From: UBA4781 sp963556045
GTDB taxonomy: Bacteria > Chloroflexota > Anaerolineae > Anaerolineales > Anaerolineaceae
Assembly: GCA_963556045.3 (NCBI GenBank)
Contig: CAUVYA020000002.1
Span: forward strand, 2,046,001-2,110,000
Reading direction: 5' to 3'
DNA: 64,000 nucleotides
Under the pieces are notes generated by a model that saw nothing but the letters and a program-made list of their open reading frames with translations, did no database searches and was not told the DNA's origin. Of this stretch, positions 42,097-50,591 are shown one piece after another (position 1 is the stretch's first letter; every line of letters starts with the position of its first letter). The position numbers and the translations under genes are program-made.

Positions 42097-43059
42097 ATGA
42101 GCAAACGAGGTTTATCACAAAAAACACGCACCGAAACCGAGATGGTGCTGGAACGTGCCATGGTCACCCGTCATTATGTGATGCGCTGGGATCTGGATCG
42201 CTGCGTAGGCTGCCAGCTGGGTCCGCTGGTGTGTCCGAAAGATGCGCTGACCCATGTGGATGCAGTACTCGAAGATGGCAAAATGGTGGGTAAGCAGAGC
42301 GTGGATGTTGACCCGGCAAAATGTATTTTATGTGGAGAGTGTGTTGAGGTCTGCCCGGTTAATGCCATTGAAATGACCATTAACGGTCAGCCTGAGATAC
42401 CGGTTATTAAATATGAAGTATTTCCACCTTTCTTGCAGAGCACAACCTTTGAGAAAGATGTTTTCGATTGGAAGAAAAAAGATTTTGTTATTGATAACTG
42501 CCCTACCAATGTCATTTCTGAAGATAAAAAAGAGAAAACACTGCTGGTAGATGATGCAAACTGCATCCGCTGCCGCCAGTGTGAGGTAGCCAGCGATGGC
42601 GCTTTTCATGTACAGCAGCCCTGGCAGGGCAGTGTGGTATTACAGCGTGAATTTTGTGAAGAGGGCTGCCAGGCATGTGCCGATATCTGCCCTACGCGCG
42701 CCTTGCATATTGATGAGAAGGGTGAGCTGGTACTGGCAGATTACTACTGCATTAAATGCGGTGCCTGTGTGCAGATCTGCCCGGTCGAAGCGCAGTATGA
42801 AGAATATGAAGTTACCGTCGAATCGCAGGGTGTCACCAAGGTGGTACCTCATCGTCGTGTAACCAACAGCAAGCAATTACCAATCTGGGTGGAACGCTGG
42901 CGGGTGCGCCACGAACCGCTCAAAAGCGGCGCCTGGGTGCAGGCATTATTGGAACTGGCAGATGAAAAAGCCGAAATGGTTGAGATCGACCGCAAACGCG
43001 CTTTGAAACGCCGTGACCTGCTGCTGGCGCTTAAAGGTGGAAACCGGCAGGAAGAATAG
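42097..43059 (+). CDS. Polyferredoxin associated with the hydrogenase
   Basis: 320 residues with about five iron-sulfur sites. Complete motifs: 'CILCGECVEVCP', 'CEEGCQACADICP' and 'CIKCGACVQICP'. The first, 'CVGCQLGPLVCP', has Gly in place of the third Cys. 'CIRCRQCEVASDGAF' lacks the fourth Cys in the usual place (a distant Cys in 'DNCPTNV' may replace it). Likely an electron-distribution subunit of the complex. Basic C-terminal tail. Starts 8 nt after mvhA. Confidence 0.86.
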   Translation: MSKRGLSQKTRTETEMVLERAMVTRHYVMRWDLDRCVGCQLGPLVCPKDALTHVDAVLEDGKMVGKQSVDVDPAKCILCGECVEVCPVNAIEMTINGQPEIPVIKYEVFPPFLQSTTFEKDVFDWKKKDFVIDNCPTNVISEDKKEKTLLVDDANCIRCRQCEVASDGAFHVQQPWQGSVVLQREFCEEGCQACADICPTRALHIDEKGELVLADYYCIKCGACVQICPVEAQYEEYEVTVESQGVTKVVPHRRVTNSKQLPIWVERWRVRHEPLKSGAWVQALLELADEKAEMVEIDRKRALKRRDLLLALKGGNRQEE

Positions 43060-43071
43060 AGGTGAGCCGGG

Positions 43072-43497
43072 GTGGATAACGAAAAAATACAACAACTCTC
43101 CGAACAGGCTGGAGCCATGCTGGACGAGGGCTACCATTGTTCCGAGGCTGTGCTGTGGGCGGGTATGCAGCTTTTCCAACCGAAAATTTCGCCGGAAATG
43201 CTGCGATTAGCGACACCTTTTGCCGGCGGTATTGGTGGAACCAATGAGAATATCTGCGGCGCTCTGACGGGAGCGATCATGGTAATTGGTGCTGGCTATG
43301 GCAGGCAGGATGGTACTTCTGATGATGCGATCTGCCAGCAGTTTGCCGCACAATTCCATTGCTTATTTAAAGAAGAATTCGGATACACCTGCTGTAAAGA
43401 TATCAAAGAATGCTGGCGTGGAAAACCCGGACAGGAAAACTGTAATATCCTGGTTTGTAAAACATGTCAACTTTTGTTTCGTATGCTGGAAAAATAA
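43072..43497 (+). CDS. C_GCAxxG_C_C family redox protein
   Basis: 141 residues. 'GYHCSEAVLWAG' and 'ENICGALTGAIMVIG' give the family pattern, with further Cys in 'GYTCCKDIKECW' and 'CNILVCKTC'. Proteins of this family are frequent beside anaerobic redox enzymes and are thought to bind metal or do thiol chemistry; the reaction is unknown. GTG start, GAGGTG upstream. Last gene of the AOR-Hdr-Mvh operon, followed by a terminator. Confidence 0.85.
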   Translation: MDNEKIQQLSEQAGAMLDEGYHCSEAVLWAGMQLFQPKISPEMLRLATPFAGGIGGTNENICGALTGAIMVIGAGYGRQDGTSDDAICQQFAAQFHCLFKEEFGYTCCKDIKECWRGKPGQENCNILVCKTCQLLFRMLEK

Positions 43498-43504
43498 AAT
43501 CAGA

Positions 43505-43529
43505 AACTCCCGAAAGGGAGCTTTTTTTA
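43505..43529 (+). terminator. Terminator of the AOR-Hdr-Mvh operon
   Basis: CTCCC-GAAA-GGGAG followed by CTTTTTTT, 10 nt after the stop codon. Confidence 0.85.
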
Positions 43530-43800
43530 TCATGCTTTAAAAATAGTGTTTTTAGACCTCCCCGCTCGTTGAGAAGATCTGCCAGACCGATCTTTGCCCT
43601 GAATATTTCCTTTTCTACTATGATAAGGTAGTCGTCAGATCTAATTTGTTCACAGCGTACAATAGTTTTTGGTGGTTGACATATTTCAGTCTATGTATTC
43701 ATGAATGGATATTTTAATATTTCTTAACAAAAAAAACGGGAATACCTGTATAGTATTAATGATACATAAACGATAAATTGGAATAATGGAGGTGTTAAAG
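43530..43800. other. Intergenic region without a recognised gene
   Basis: About 270 bp, no supported ORF. A TATAGT at about 43752-43757 could be the -10 box of the following gene, with TTAACA 19 bp upstream. Otherwise nothing recognisable. Confidence 0.4.
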
Positions 43801-44370
43801 ATGGTTGAGAAGATCAAAGCGGCATTAACCTTTCAAAAAGATGTCTATAAAGAAGTAGAAACAGATGAGAGTTTTACCAACTCTGCCTGGATCATTGTGG
43901 CTGTAGCAGCCTTATTGAGCAGTATGGGCACCAATGCAGAGATGATGCGTTCAAGTTTCGGCTCCTGGTTGTTTGGTTCGATTTTTCGAGCTGCGATCAG
44001 CGCAGGTGGTTTTGCATTGAGCTGTTACATCATCAACTGGTTGAGTAAAGCCTTGTTCCACGCCGATACCAGCTTTCACGAGTTGGTGCGCACTCTTGGT
44101 TTGGCATCTGTCTGGAATGCAGTGGGTTTCCTGGGGATCGTTTCGGTCATTTCTCCCGCTCTGCGTTGTGCTACTGGGATTTTTGAGTTTGCTGGAGGTA
44201 TTGCAGGATTGGTCGCATGGGTTATTGCTGCCAAAGAAGCGCTGGATCTGGATTGGGGTGAGACGATCTTGACAATTGTCATTGGCTGGGTCGCACAGAC
44301 GGTCGTCTTGTGGCTGGCTGGATTGATCCTGGCAGGAATTGGACTGGGTGTTACATCAGCTATCTTCTAG
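43801..44370 (+). CDS. Yip1-family-like membrane protein
   Basis: 189 residues with about five spans. The pattern (short cytoplasmic start 'VEKIKAALTFQKDVYKEVE', then spans containing 'ALSCYIINWLSKALFHAD' and 'TLGLASVWNAVGFLGIV') is that of the YIP1 family of small membrane proteins, function unknown. GGAGGTG fixes the start at 43801 rather than the ATG at 43786. Confidence 0.72.
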   Translation: MVEKIKAALTFQKDVYKEVETDESFTNSAWIIVAVAALLSSMGTNAEMMRSSFGSWLFGSIFRAAISAGGFALSCYIINWLSKALFHADTSFHELVRTLGLASVWNAVGFLGIVSVISPALRCATGIFEFAGGIAGLVAWVIAAKEALDLDWGETILTIVIGWVAQTVVLWLAGLILAGIGLGVTSAIF

Positions 44371-44487
44371 CGCAGATTAATCGTAGTTGTTAATAGGAAA
44401 GGTTTAGTCTGGGTTGTGTCTTCTGTAACTCTATGATCGTAGATACGTATACGGAATGTATAGCTGGCGAAAAAAGAGGAGAGCGAT

Positions 44488-45159
44488 ATGTCTGAGAGTA
44501 AAAAAGAAAAACGGGAATTAGGCGAATTCCATAAGATATCTGTCAAAGGAATAGGCAAGATTTTTCTTAAACAGGGATCACAACAGGAAGTAACGGTTGA
44601 AGCAGAAGAACATGTTCTCAGCAGGATCAAGACTGATGTGATCGACGGCTGCCTCACCATTGATATTGGACGAGATTGGCTTGAAAAATTAACTGCCGGA
44701 CTGGATTACTTATCCTCTCGAAATATTGTTTTTGATATCACGATGAAAAAACTTGATGCGCTGGAGGTTGCCGGAAGTTGTTCGATTGATGCCAGTGGAT
44801 TCAAAGGAAAAGAGTTAATGCTGGATTTAAGTGGCGCATCTAGTGTGGAGTTTTCGGATATTGATTTTAATGTCATCAATTCCAACCTGCCCGGTGCCGG
44901 GAAATTGTCAGTGGATGGTAAAGTAAAAGAACAATTTGTTAATCTGACGGGAGCCGGAAGTTATATCGCCGATAACCTTGAAAGTGAAAAAGCACATGTC
45001 AGCCTGACCGGAGTGGGGTCTGCCCGCTTGTGGGTAAAGGATGAAATGGATGCTGCGATCACAGGTGTGGGTACGATCGAGTATTATGGAGAACCGCAAA
45101 TCAGACAATCCATTGCTATGATGGGAAGCATTCGCAGTTTGGGAAAGAAAGCATCGTAA
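44488..45159 (+). CDS. DUF2807 / GIN-domain protein without signal peptide
   Basis: 223 residues made of right-handed beta-solenoid-like repeats: 'EVAGSCSIDASGF', 'DLSGASSVEFSDI', 'NLPGAGKLSVDG', 'NLTGAGSYIADNL' and 'SLTGVGSARLWV'. This is the GIN (DUF2807) pattern seen in envelope-associated proteins. No signal peptide or membrane segment is visible, so the location is uncertain. AGGAGAG upstream. Function unknown. Confidence 0.85.
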   Translation: MSESKKEKRELGEFHKISVKGIGKIFLKQGSQQEVTVEAEEHVLSRIKTDVIDGCLTIDIGRDWLEKLTAGLDYLSSRNIVFDITMKKLDALEVAGSCSIDASGFKGKELMLDLSGASSVEFSDIDFNVINSNLPGAGKLSVDGKVKEQFVNLTGAGSYIADNLESEKAHVSLTGVGSARLWVKDEMDAAITGVGTIEYYGEPQIRQSIAMMGSIRSLGKKAS

Positions 45160-45218
45160 GAGAACTACCCTGTGGGTTGTGAAAGATGTACCCCTTATGG
45201 TCGAGTTTTAACAATTTC

Positions 45219-45247
45219 TTGACGCTGTATTGACCAGGGTGTAAACT
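45219..45247 (+). promoter_or_regulatory. Promoter of the corA-mgtE leader transcript
   Basis: TTGACG (45219-45224), 17-bp spacer, TAAACT (45242-45247). Expected start near 45254, giving about 240 nt of leader RNA before corA. Confidence 0.7.
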
Positions 45248-45284
45248 AAAAGTTGTAGTTTCATTAAAAGCGAGAAAAGGAAAA

Positions 45285-45383
45285 ATGCAAGAAGAGAAAT
45301 CATACGATCTGGATCCTGACCCTAGACGTAGCTTAACAAGATTCTCACGCGGTGTATACTGGCGAGGAGGTGTGTTGCGCTAA
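45285..45383 (+). CDS. Putative Mg2+-sensing leader peptide upstream of corA
   Basis: 32 codons: 'MQEEKSYDLDPDPRRSLTRF' at the start and 'SRGVYWRGGVLR' at the end. AAAAGGA precedes the ATG. It lies between a clear promoter and a terminator-like hairpin in front of corA. Acidic residues alternating with proline followed by arginines are also the hallmark of MgtL ('MEPDPTPLPRRR'), where low Mg2+ destabilises the translating ribosome and allows expression of a Mg2+ transporter gene. The ORF and layout are seen; the mechanism is inferred by analogy. Confidence 0.6.
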   Translation: MQEEKSYDLDPDPRRSLTRFSRGVYWRGGVLR

Positions 45384-45418
45384 GCATTCACATCTTTATA
45401 GCTTTGTCTGTATAGTAC

Positions 45419-45464
45419 AAGCTCTCAGTATATCTCGCAAGGATGAACTGAGAGCTTCTGTTTT
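45419..45464 (+). terminator. Attenuator-like hairpin upstream of corA
   Basis: AAGCTCTCAGT/ACTGAGAGCTT, 11 perfect pairs with a 17-nt loop, then CTGTTTT. It begins 36 nt after the leader-peptide stop and ends 30 nt before corA, suited to transcription attenuation. The T-run is short. Confidence 0.6.
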
Positions 45465-45494
45465 GGCAGGATAGCTGATTTATGGAGGTTACCC

Positions 45495-46424
45495 ATGATC
45501 ACTATTTTACAGACACAAAACGAGAAATTGGTCCCCATCGAAAAAGTGGCGGATGGCGCTTGGGTTAATGTGATAGACCCAAACAAAGAAGAGATTGAAA
45601 TATTACGCTCCTGGGGTGTACCGGAAGATTTTATCACCTATCCATTGGACCTTGATGAAAGGTCTCGAACCGAAAAAGATGATGGTTTTACCCTGATTCT
45701 GGTGCGCATTCCGTATTTTCAAAGTTGGGATGAGGATATTCCATATATTGCTATCCCGTTAGGGATCATCTTTTCAGATACGATCATCATTACCATTTGC
45801 CGCTATCAAAATGATCTCATCAACAGCATCATAAAAAAGAACGGCAAATATTTTTCAACACTCAAACGGAATCGTCTGATCCTCCAGATCATGCTTGCGA
45901 ACGCAAATCACTTCCTGTCATATTTGCGAAATATTCAAAAGATCATCGATCAGACGGAAGATGAACTGCAGCGTTCCATCCGAAACAAGGAAGTCCTGGA
46001 ATTGCTGAAATATCAAAAGTGCCTGGAATACTTTTCCACTGCCCTGCGCTCCAATGAGATCATGTTTGAACGACTGCAGCGCAATAAATTTTTCACCATC
46101 TTCCCTGATGACTTGGATCTGCTGGAAGATGTGATTATTGAAAACCAGCAGGCTATTGAAATGACCGGCATAGCCGGAAATTTGTTGAGCCAGATGATGG
46201 ATGCCTATGCTTCGATTATCCAGAACAATCAGAATACCATCTTTAAGATCATGACAGCCTGGACAATAATCCTGAGTCTTCCAACCATCGTTGCGAGTTT
46301 TTATGGCATGAATGTAGCTTTGCCCCTGGCTGGTGATGGAAATGCTTTTTTGATCATTACCGGTATTTCATTGGTCATCATGCTGGTTGTTATCTTTTTC
46401 TTCAAAAAAATTAATTGGTTGTAG
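45495..46424 (+). CDS. corA: CorA-family magnesium/divalent cation transporter
   Basis: 309 residues. A cytoplasmic alpha/beta funnel, long helices, and two C-terminal spans with the selectivity loop 'SFYGMNVALPLAG' (GMN motif). The protein ends with a basic tail after 'VIFFFKK'. Works as a pentameric channel for Mg2+ (or Co2+/Ni2+). TGGAGG upstream. Followed 23 nt later by mgtE, so two different Mg2+ transport systems share one transcript. Confidence 0.93.
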   Translation: MITILQTQNEKLVPIEKVADGAWVNVIDPNKEEIEILRSWGVPEDFITYPLDLDERSRTEKDDGFTLILVRIPYFQSWDEDIPYIAIPLGIIFSDTIIITICRYQNDLINSIIKKNGKYFSTLKRNRLILQIMLANANHFLSYLRNIQKIIDQTEDELQRSIRNKEVLELLKYQKCLEYFSTALRSNEIMFERLQRNKFFTIFPDDLDLLEDVIIENQQAIEMTGIAGNLLSQMMDAYASIIQNNQNTIFKIMTAWTIILSLPTIVASFYGMNVALPLAGDGNAFLIITGISLVIMLVVIFFFKKINWL

Positions 46425-46447
46425 AGAAATGGTTTTCTCATTGACCG

Positions 46448-47821
46448 GTGCATGGGAGGTGTATCATCAAAGAATATGTGATTAATGTAGATATCCTGCT
46501 GAATCAGGTGCGCAGCGCTTTAGAGCGCGGTGATCTGAAAAGTGCAGTGGGTCTACTGGAAGCCCTTAAGCCCGCCGATCAGGCGAATGTATTTGATGAT
46601 CTGCAGCCAGATGAACAGGATAAACTCTTGCCCCGTTTAAACCCGGAAGATTCAGCAGATATTCTTGAAGAGCTGCAGGATGAGGATGCTGCCCTGGTGG
46701 CTGAACGTATGCAGACCAAGAATCTGGCAGATATTCTCGACCATATGGAACCTGATGAAGCGGCTGATCTGCTGGGTGATATCAAACCATCCCTTGCTAC
46801 GCGTGCAATTCAGAGTATGAAAGAAGCAGATGAAGTGCTTCCTCTGCTTGAACATACCGATGATTCAGCCGGTGGACTTATGACCGCTGCCGATGTCATT
46901 CTCAAGAAAGAGATGACTGTGAATGATGCCATCAAACATTTGCGCGCCATCTCACCTGATTCCGAGCAGATCTATTATCTCTTTGTCGTTGATGATAAGG
47001 GAGTTCTAGCCGGTGTAGTCAATTTACGTGATATGGTTGTGGCGCCGAAAGAAGCGCTCATAGGCTCCATCATGGAGCGGGATGTGATCTCAGTGAAAGC
47101 TGACACGGATCAGGAAGAGGCGGTTCGGATTGTGAAACGTTATGACCTGTTAGCATTGCCTGTGGTTGATAATGGGAATCGCCTGCTCGGTGTGATCACG
47201 TATGATGACTCTCTGGATATTCTGGAAGATGAGGCAACAGAAGATATTTATCGTCTGGGTGGTATTTCCAAAGAAAAACCAGGGGATGTTTCTATCAAAG
47301 ATGCCATACGCAGTCGATTGCCCTGGCTGGTCGTTAATCTGGTTATGGCAATGGTTACAGGAGCTGTGCTTAGTTTATTCGAAAATACCATCGCACAGAT
47401 GGCTGCCCTGGCTTCCTTTTTCCCCATTGTTGCGGGAGTGAGCGGTAGTTCGGGCACGCAAACTCTGACGGTAACCGTTCGCAGTCTGGCGACTGGTGAA
47501 ATCACGGTGAAGGATGCCCGTCGTTCAATCTGGAAATCGCTCTTGCTGGGTATGGTGAATGGTCTGGTATTAGGAGCTCTGGTGGTCTTGATCGGCTTCC
47601 TCTGGAAAGGGGATGTCCAGCTTGGTTTAATTGCAGGTGCTGCCACACTGGTCAATATTGTGATTTCATCTATAACAGGCATCCTAATCCCACTATTAAT
47701 TAATAGGATCAAACTTGATCCAGCTCTGGCTTCACCAATTCTTGTATCTACTTTAGCGGATTCACTGGGTTACCTGGTCTATCTGGGACTGGCAAGTACC
47801 ATGCTGGCTTTTGTGCTGTAA
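46448..47821 (+). CDS. mgtE: MgtE magnesium transporter
   Basis: 457 residues. N-terminal superhelical domain with repeats 'ADILEELQDEDAALVAERM' and 'LADILDHMEPDEAADLLGDI', a CBS pair (about residues 150-275, 'VISVKADTDQEEAVRIVKRY'), a plug helix and a five-span pore domain with 'VAGVSGSSGTQTLTVTVRSL'. The Mg2+-gated channel closes at high cytosolic Mg2+. The start is uncertain: a GTG at 46448 precedes GGGAGGTG, while the in-frame GTG at 46478 lies rather far behind it. Confidence 0.92.
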   Translation: MHGRCIIKEYVINVDILLNQVRSALERGDLKSAVGLLEALKPADQANVFDDLQPDEQDKLLPRLNPEDSADILEELQDEDAALVAERMQTKNLADILDHMEPDEAADLLGDIKPSLATRAIQSMKEADEVLPLLEHTDDSAGGLMTAADVILKKEMTVNDAIKHLRAISPDSEQIYYLFVVDDKGVLAGVVNLRDMVVAPKEALIGSIMERDVISVKADTDQEEAVRIVKRYDLLALPVVDNGNRLLGVITYDDSLDILEDEATEDIYRLGGISKEKPGDVSIKDAIRSRLPWLVVNLVMAMVTGAVLSLFENTIAQMAALASFFPIVAGVSGSSGTQTLTVTVRSLATGEITVKDARRSIWKSLLLGMVNGLVLGALVVLIGFLWKGDVQLGLIAGAATLVNIVISSITGILIPLLINRIKLDPALASPILVSTLADSLGYLVYLGLASTMLAFVL

Positions 47822-47875
47822 AAAGCAACATACATCATCATTAAAATTGAATATGGGTGTGTGTTGGATGAAGGA

Positions 47876-49693
47876 TTATGTAAAGCGGATGCCATTTGCG
47901 AAGAACAGATCAAAATCGGGGTAGGTATTCAATTCCAGATGTTCGATTTTCTTTGCTAGCTGCTCGCCTTTTTGACGCACAAGGCTGGAAAGCAGCATCA
48001 TTTTTGCACCGACACCGGCTGCGTTTCCCACTGCCGAAATCTTGTGAAGCTCTACATCTGGCAGCATACCGATTTGTATGGCGTGCTGTGGATTGAGATA
48101 GGAACCAAAAGCGCCAGCGATGATGATCTCATCAAGATCCTCATTCGTGACCTGGAGATCATCCATGAGAATTGCGATGCCGCTGCGGATGGCACCCTTT
48201 GCTAAAAGGATCTGGTCGATATCCTTTTGGGAAATACTGATTTCCCTCTGATTAGCTGTTTGAGGGACAAGGACGAAAATCCGGTTGTTCGATTTGTCTA
48301 CATTCACATGTGGATGTTCGCGATCCAGCCTCCCGCGTTGATTAAGAATGCTCCTGCGTTTTAATTCTGCGATCACATCCAGGATTCCCGAACCGCAAAT
48401 ACCGGTTGCTTCACCTTTCCCTATCACATCCACTTTTGTATTGCCCTCTGCATCAATACGGACATGTTCGATGGCGCCGGGCGCAGCGCGCATCCCATAA
48501 CGGATGTGCGCACCTTCAAAAGCCGGTCCGGAAGCAGTGGAGCAGCTGACGATCCTGTTCCCTTTTTGCAGCGCGATTTCAGTATTCGTACCGATATCAA
48601 TTCCCAATCTGGTCCTCTCATCGTTCCCAAAGCCACTGGATAATAAAAAAGCAAGATGATCGGAGCCGACAAATCCCGCAATAGGGGCGGGAAAATAAGC
48701 TTTGCTGCCGGGCATCCCCAGTAACCCGAGTGTTTGAGCAGGGATGTTCAATGCTTGATCAACCATCATGGTGAATGGAGCTGACGCCAGGAATTGTGAA
48801 GGCAGGTCAAGAAAAAAGTGATGCATGGCTGTGTTGCCGACAAAACAATAATCCATAATAGCCTGCGGTTCCACATTTGCTTCACGGCAAACATCATAAA
48901 TGGCGGTATTAACCGCATCCACCGTGATGGAATGCAGGTGAGTGGCATTGGCATCGCTCTGCATGGCATATTCAAGACGCGCCATGATATCTTCGCCATA
49001 TGCGATCTGGGGATTGGAGATTCCCTTAACCGCTATGCTTTTCCCGTTGGTCACATCCATTAAAAAACAGGCTATCTTTGTGGATCCAATATCCACTGCA
49101 AGTCCCAGCATAGCTGATGGTTTTGCAGGAAGGATATTCAGGATCTCATTCTGATTACAGACTGCAACCACATTCCAGTCATTGTCACGCAGCATCGTTG
49201 GGATGGTACGAAAAATATTTCGTATGCGCTCGTCGTTTTCAAAATACATTCCAGGCAGCGCAGAAAGTAAATTATGCAGGTCTGCTGAGGGATGGTCAAG
49301 ACTGGGGGATTCGAGATGAACAGGTTCACAATGAATGGGAGATTGTATATCCAGTTTTTCCTGCAGACCTTCGGTTTGCAGTATTTGCTTACTTTCTGTG
49401 GAAGTGGAGGGGATGAACACTTTTACGTGGTCGTGAACGATGGTTTCACAGGCTAATCGTTCCCCCTTTTTTAACATGCCTCCCTTGAGAAATACACTTT
49501 CATTATGTGTGAGTGGATTGCACTCTCCCTCCATGACTTGAATCACACATTTTCCACAGATTCCTTTGCCACCACAAACGTTCTGCAGCTGAATGCCAGC
49601 CTGTCTGGCTGCATCCAGCAATGTGATCGGTTCGGAACAGATTAAACGAATCCCGATGGGTTGAAATTCTATGGAGAAGGAATTTTCACTCAT
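47876..49693 (-). CDS. RACo-like corrinoid-protein reductive activator (2Fe-2S + ASKHA, DUF4445)
   Basis: 605 residues. The N-terminal plant-type [2Fe-2S] domain has 'NVCGGKGICGKC' and a fourth Cys in 'RLACETIVHD' (residues about 39-85). A linker region is followed by an ASKHA ATPase-like part with 'GLAVDIGSTKIACFLMD' and 'RLGIDIGTNTEIALQKG' and C-terminal 'EIIIAGAFGSYLNPQHAI'. RACo/RamA-type proteins use ATP to re-reduce Co(II) corrinoid methyltransferase proteins. No corrinoid protein or methyltransferase gene is in the window. Convergent with mgtE. Confidence 0.88.
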   Translation of the reverse strand: MSENSFSIEFQPIGIRLICSEPITLLDAARQAGIQLQNVCGGKGICGKCVIQVMEGECNPLTHNESVFLKGGMLKKGERLACETIVHDHVKVFIPSTSTESKQILQTEGLQEKLDIQSPIHCEPVHLESPSLDHPSADLHNLLSALPGMYFENDERIRNIFRTIPTMLRDNDWNVVAVCNQNEILNILPAKPSAMLGLAVDIGSTKIACFLMDVTNGKSIAVKGISNPQIAYGEDIMARLEYAMQSDANATHLHSITVDAVNTAIYDVCREANVEPQAIMDYCFVGNTAMHHFFLDLPSQFLASAPFTMMVDQALNIPAQTLGLLGMPGSKAYFPAPIAGFVGSDHLAFLLSSGFGNDERTRLGIDIGTNTEIALQKGNRIVSCSTASGPAFEGAHIRYGMRAAPGAIEHVRIDAEGNTKVDVIGKGEATGICGSGILDVIAELKRRSILNQRGRLDREHPHVNVDKSNNRIFVLVPQTANQREISISQKDIDQILLAKGAIRSGIAILMDDLQVTNEDLDEIIIAGAFGSYLNPQHAIQIGMLPDVELHKISAVGNAAGVGAKMMLLSSLVRQKGEQLAKKIEHLELNTYPDFDLFFANGIRFT

Positions 49694-49718
49694 GATCAGA
49701 CCGCTGTATTTTTATATG

Positions 49719-50480
49719 CTAGATTACGATATCTTTGACTGATGCGGCGATACGGTTTGGTCGATATGGGAACTCTTCAATATCTTTAGTGCTGGTCACA
49801 CCCGATAATACCAGGATGGTTTCCATCCCGCTTTGCAGACCGGCAATAATATCCGTGTCCATGCGGTCACCGATCATGACTGTGTTCTCCGAGTGCACGC
49901 CAAGGTGGTTCAATGCAGAACGCATCATAAAAGGATTTGGTTTGCCGCAAAAGAAGGGACTTTTTCCGCTGGCTTTTTCGATCAAAGATGCCATTGCTCC
50001 ACAGGCAGGCACGAGACCCTCATCGCTCGGACCGGATGGGTCTGGATTGGTCGCCAGAAAATGCGCGCCTTCCATGATAAGTCGGATGGCTTTGGTGACC
50101 TGTCGAAAATTATAGTCAAATGTTTCTCCCAGAACAACAAAATCAGCGCTTTCCGGGGTCAGAATAAAACCAGCTTCGTGAATAGCAAGGTTTAAACCGC
50201 TTTCACCGATCACAAATGCATTCCCGCTGGCTTTCTGTGTTTTCATAAAATTGGCAGTTGCCATGGCAGATGTATAGATTTCACCCTGGCTTACTGAGAT
50301 TCCGGATGTTTGCAGTTTATGCGCAAGATCAACGGGAGTGTAGATACTGTTATTGGTCAAGATAAGGAACTTCAGTTCCTTTTCACGTAATTTTTCGATG
50401 AATTTGTCAGCGCCTGGAACCATTGTTTTTCCATGTACCAGTACGCCATCCATGTCAATGAGATAACTTTTATTTTCCAT
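49719..50480 (-). CDS. HAD-IIA (NagD-like) phosphatase
   Basis: 253 residues. Motif I 'YLIDMDGVLVHG', motif II 'LILTNNSIYTP', motif III Lys in 'FFCGKPNPFMMRSAL' and motif IV 'VMIGDRMDTDIIAGLQSGM'. The cap is the large C2A type. Dephosphorylates sugar phosphates or nucleotides in the cytoplasm; substrate unknown. Follows the aldolase gene on the same strand but a terminator lies between them. Confidence 0.9.
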   Translation of the reverse strand: MENKSYLIDMDGVLVHGKTMVPGADKFIEKLREKELKFLILTNNSIYTPVDLAHKLQTSGISVSQGEIYTSAMATANFMKTQKASGNAFVIGESGLNLAIHEAGFILTPESADFVVLGETFDYNFRQVTKAIRLIMEGAHFLATNPDPSGPSDEGLVPACGAMASLIEKASGKSPFFCGKPNPFMMRSALNHLGVHSENTVMIGDRMDTDIIAGLQSGMETILVLSGVTSTKDIEEFPYRPNRIAASVKDIVI

Positions 50481-50523
50481 ATAATTCCTGTTATTTTTAC
50501 CCTTATTTGTGATTGTATCATTG

Positions 50524-50567
50524 AAAAAGGGACGCTCAGTTCCTTGTGAAGAGTGCGTCCCTTTTTA
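50524..50567 (-). terminator. Terminator after the aldolase gene
   Basis: Read on the minus strand, AAAAAGGGACGC/GCGTCCCTTTTT with a loop of about 18 nt and a T-run, 25 nt past the aldolase stop. Confidence 0.85.
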
Positions 50568-50591
50568 TTTCTTTATCTGGCAGCTCCGACT

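Noticed and set aside
45254..45494. M-box riboswitch upstream of corA
   Set aside because: The leader is short, contains a translated ORF, and I could not recognise the multi-helix M-box core by eye. A covariance search would settle it.
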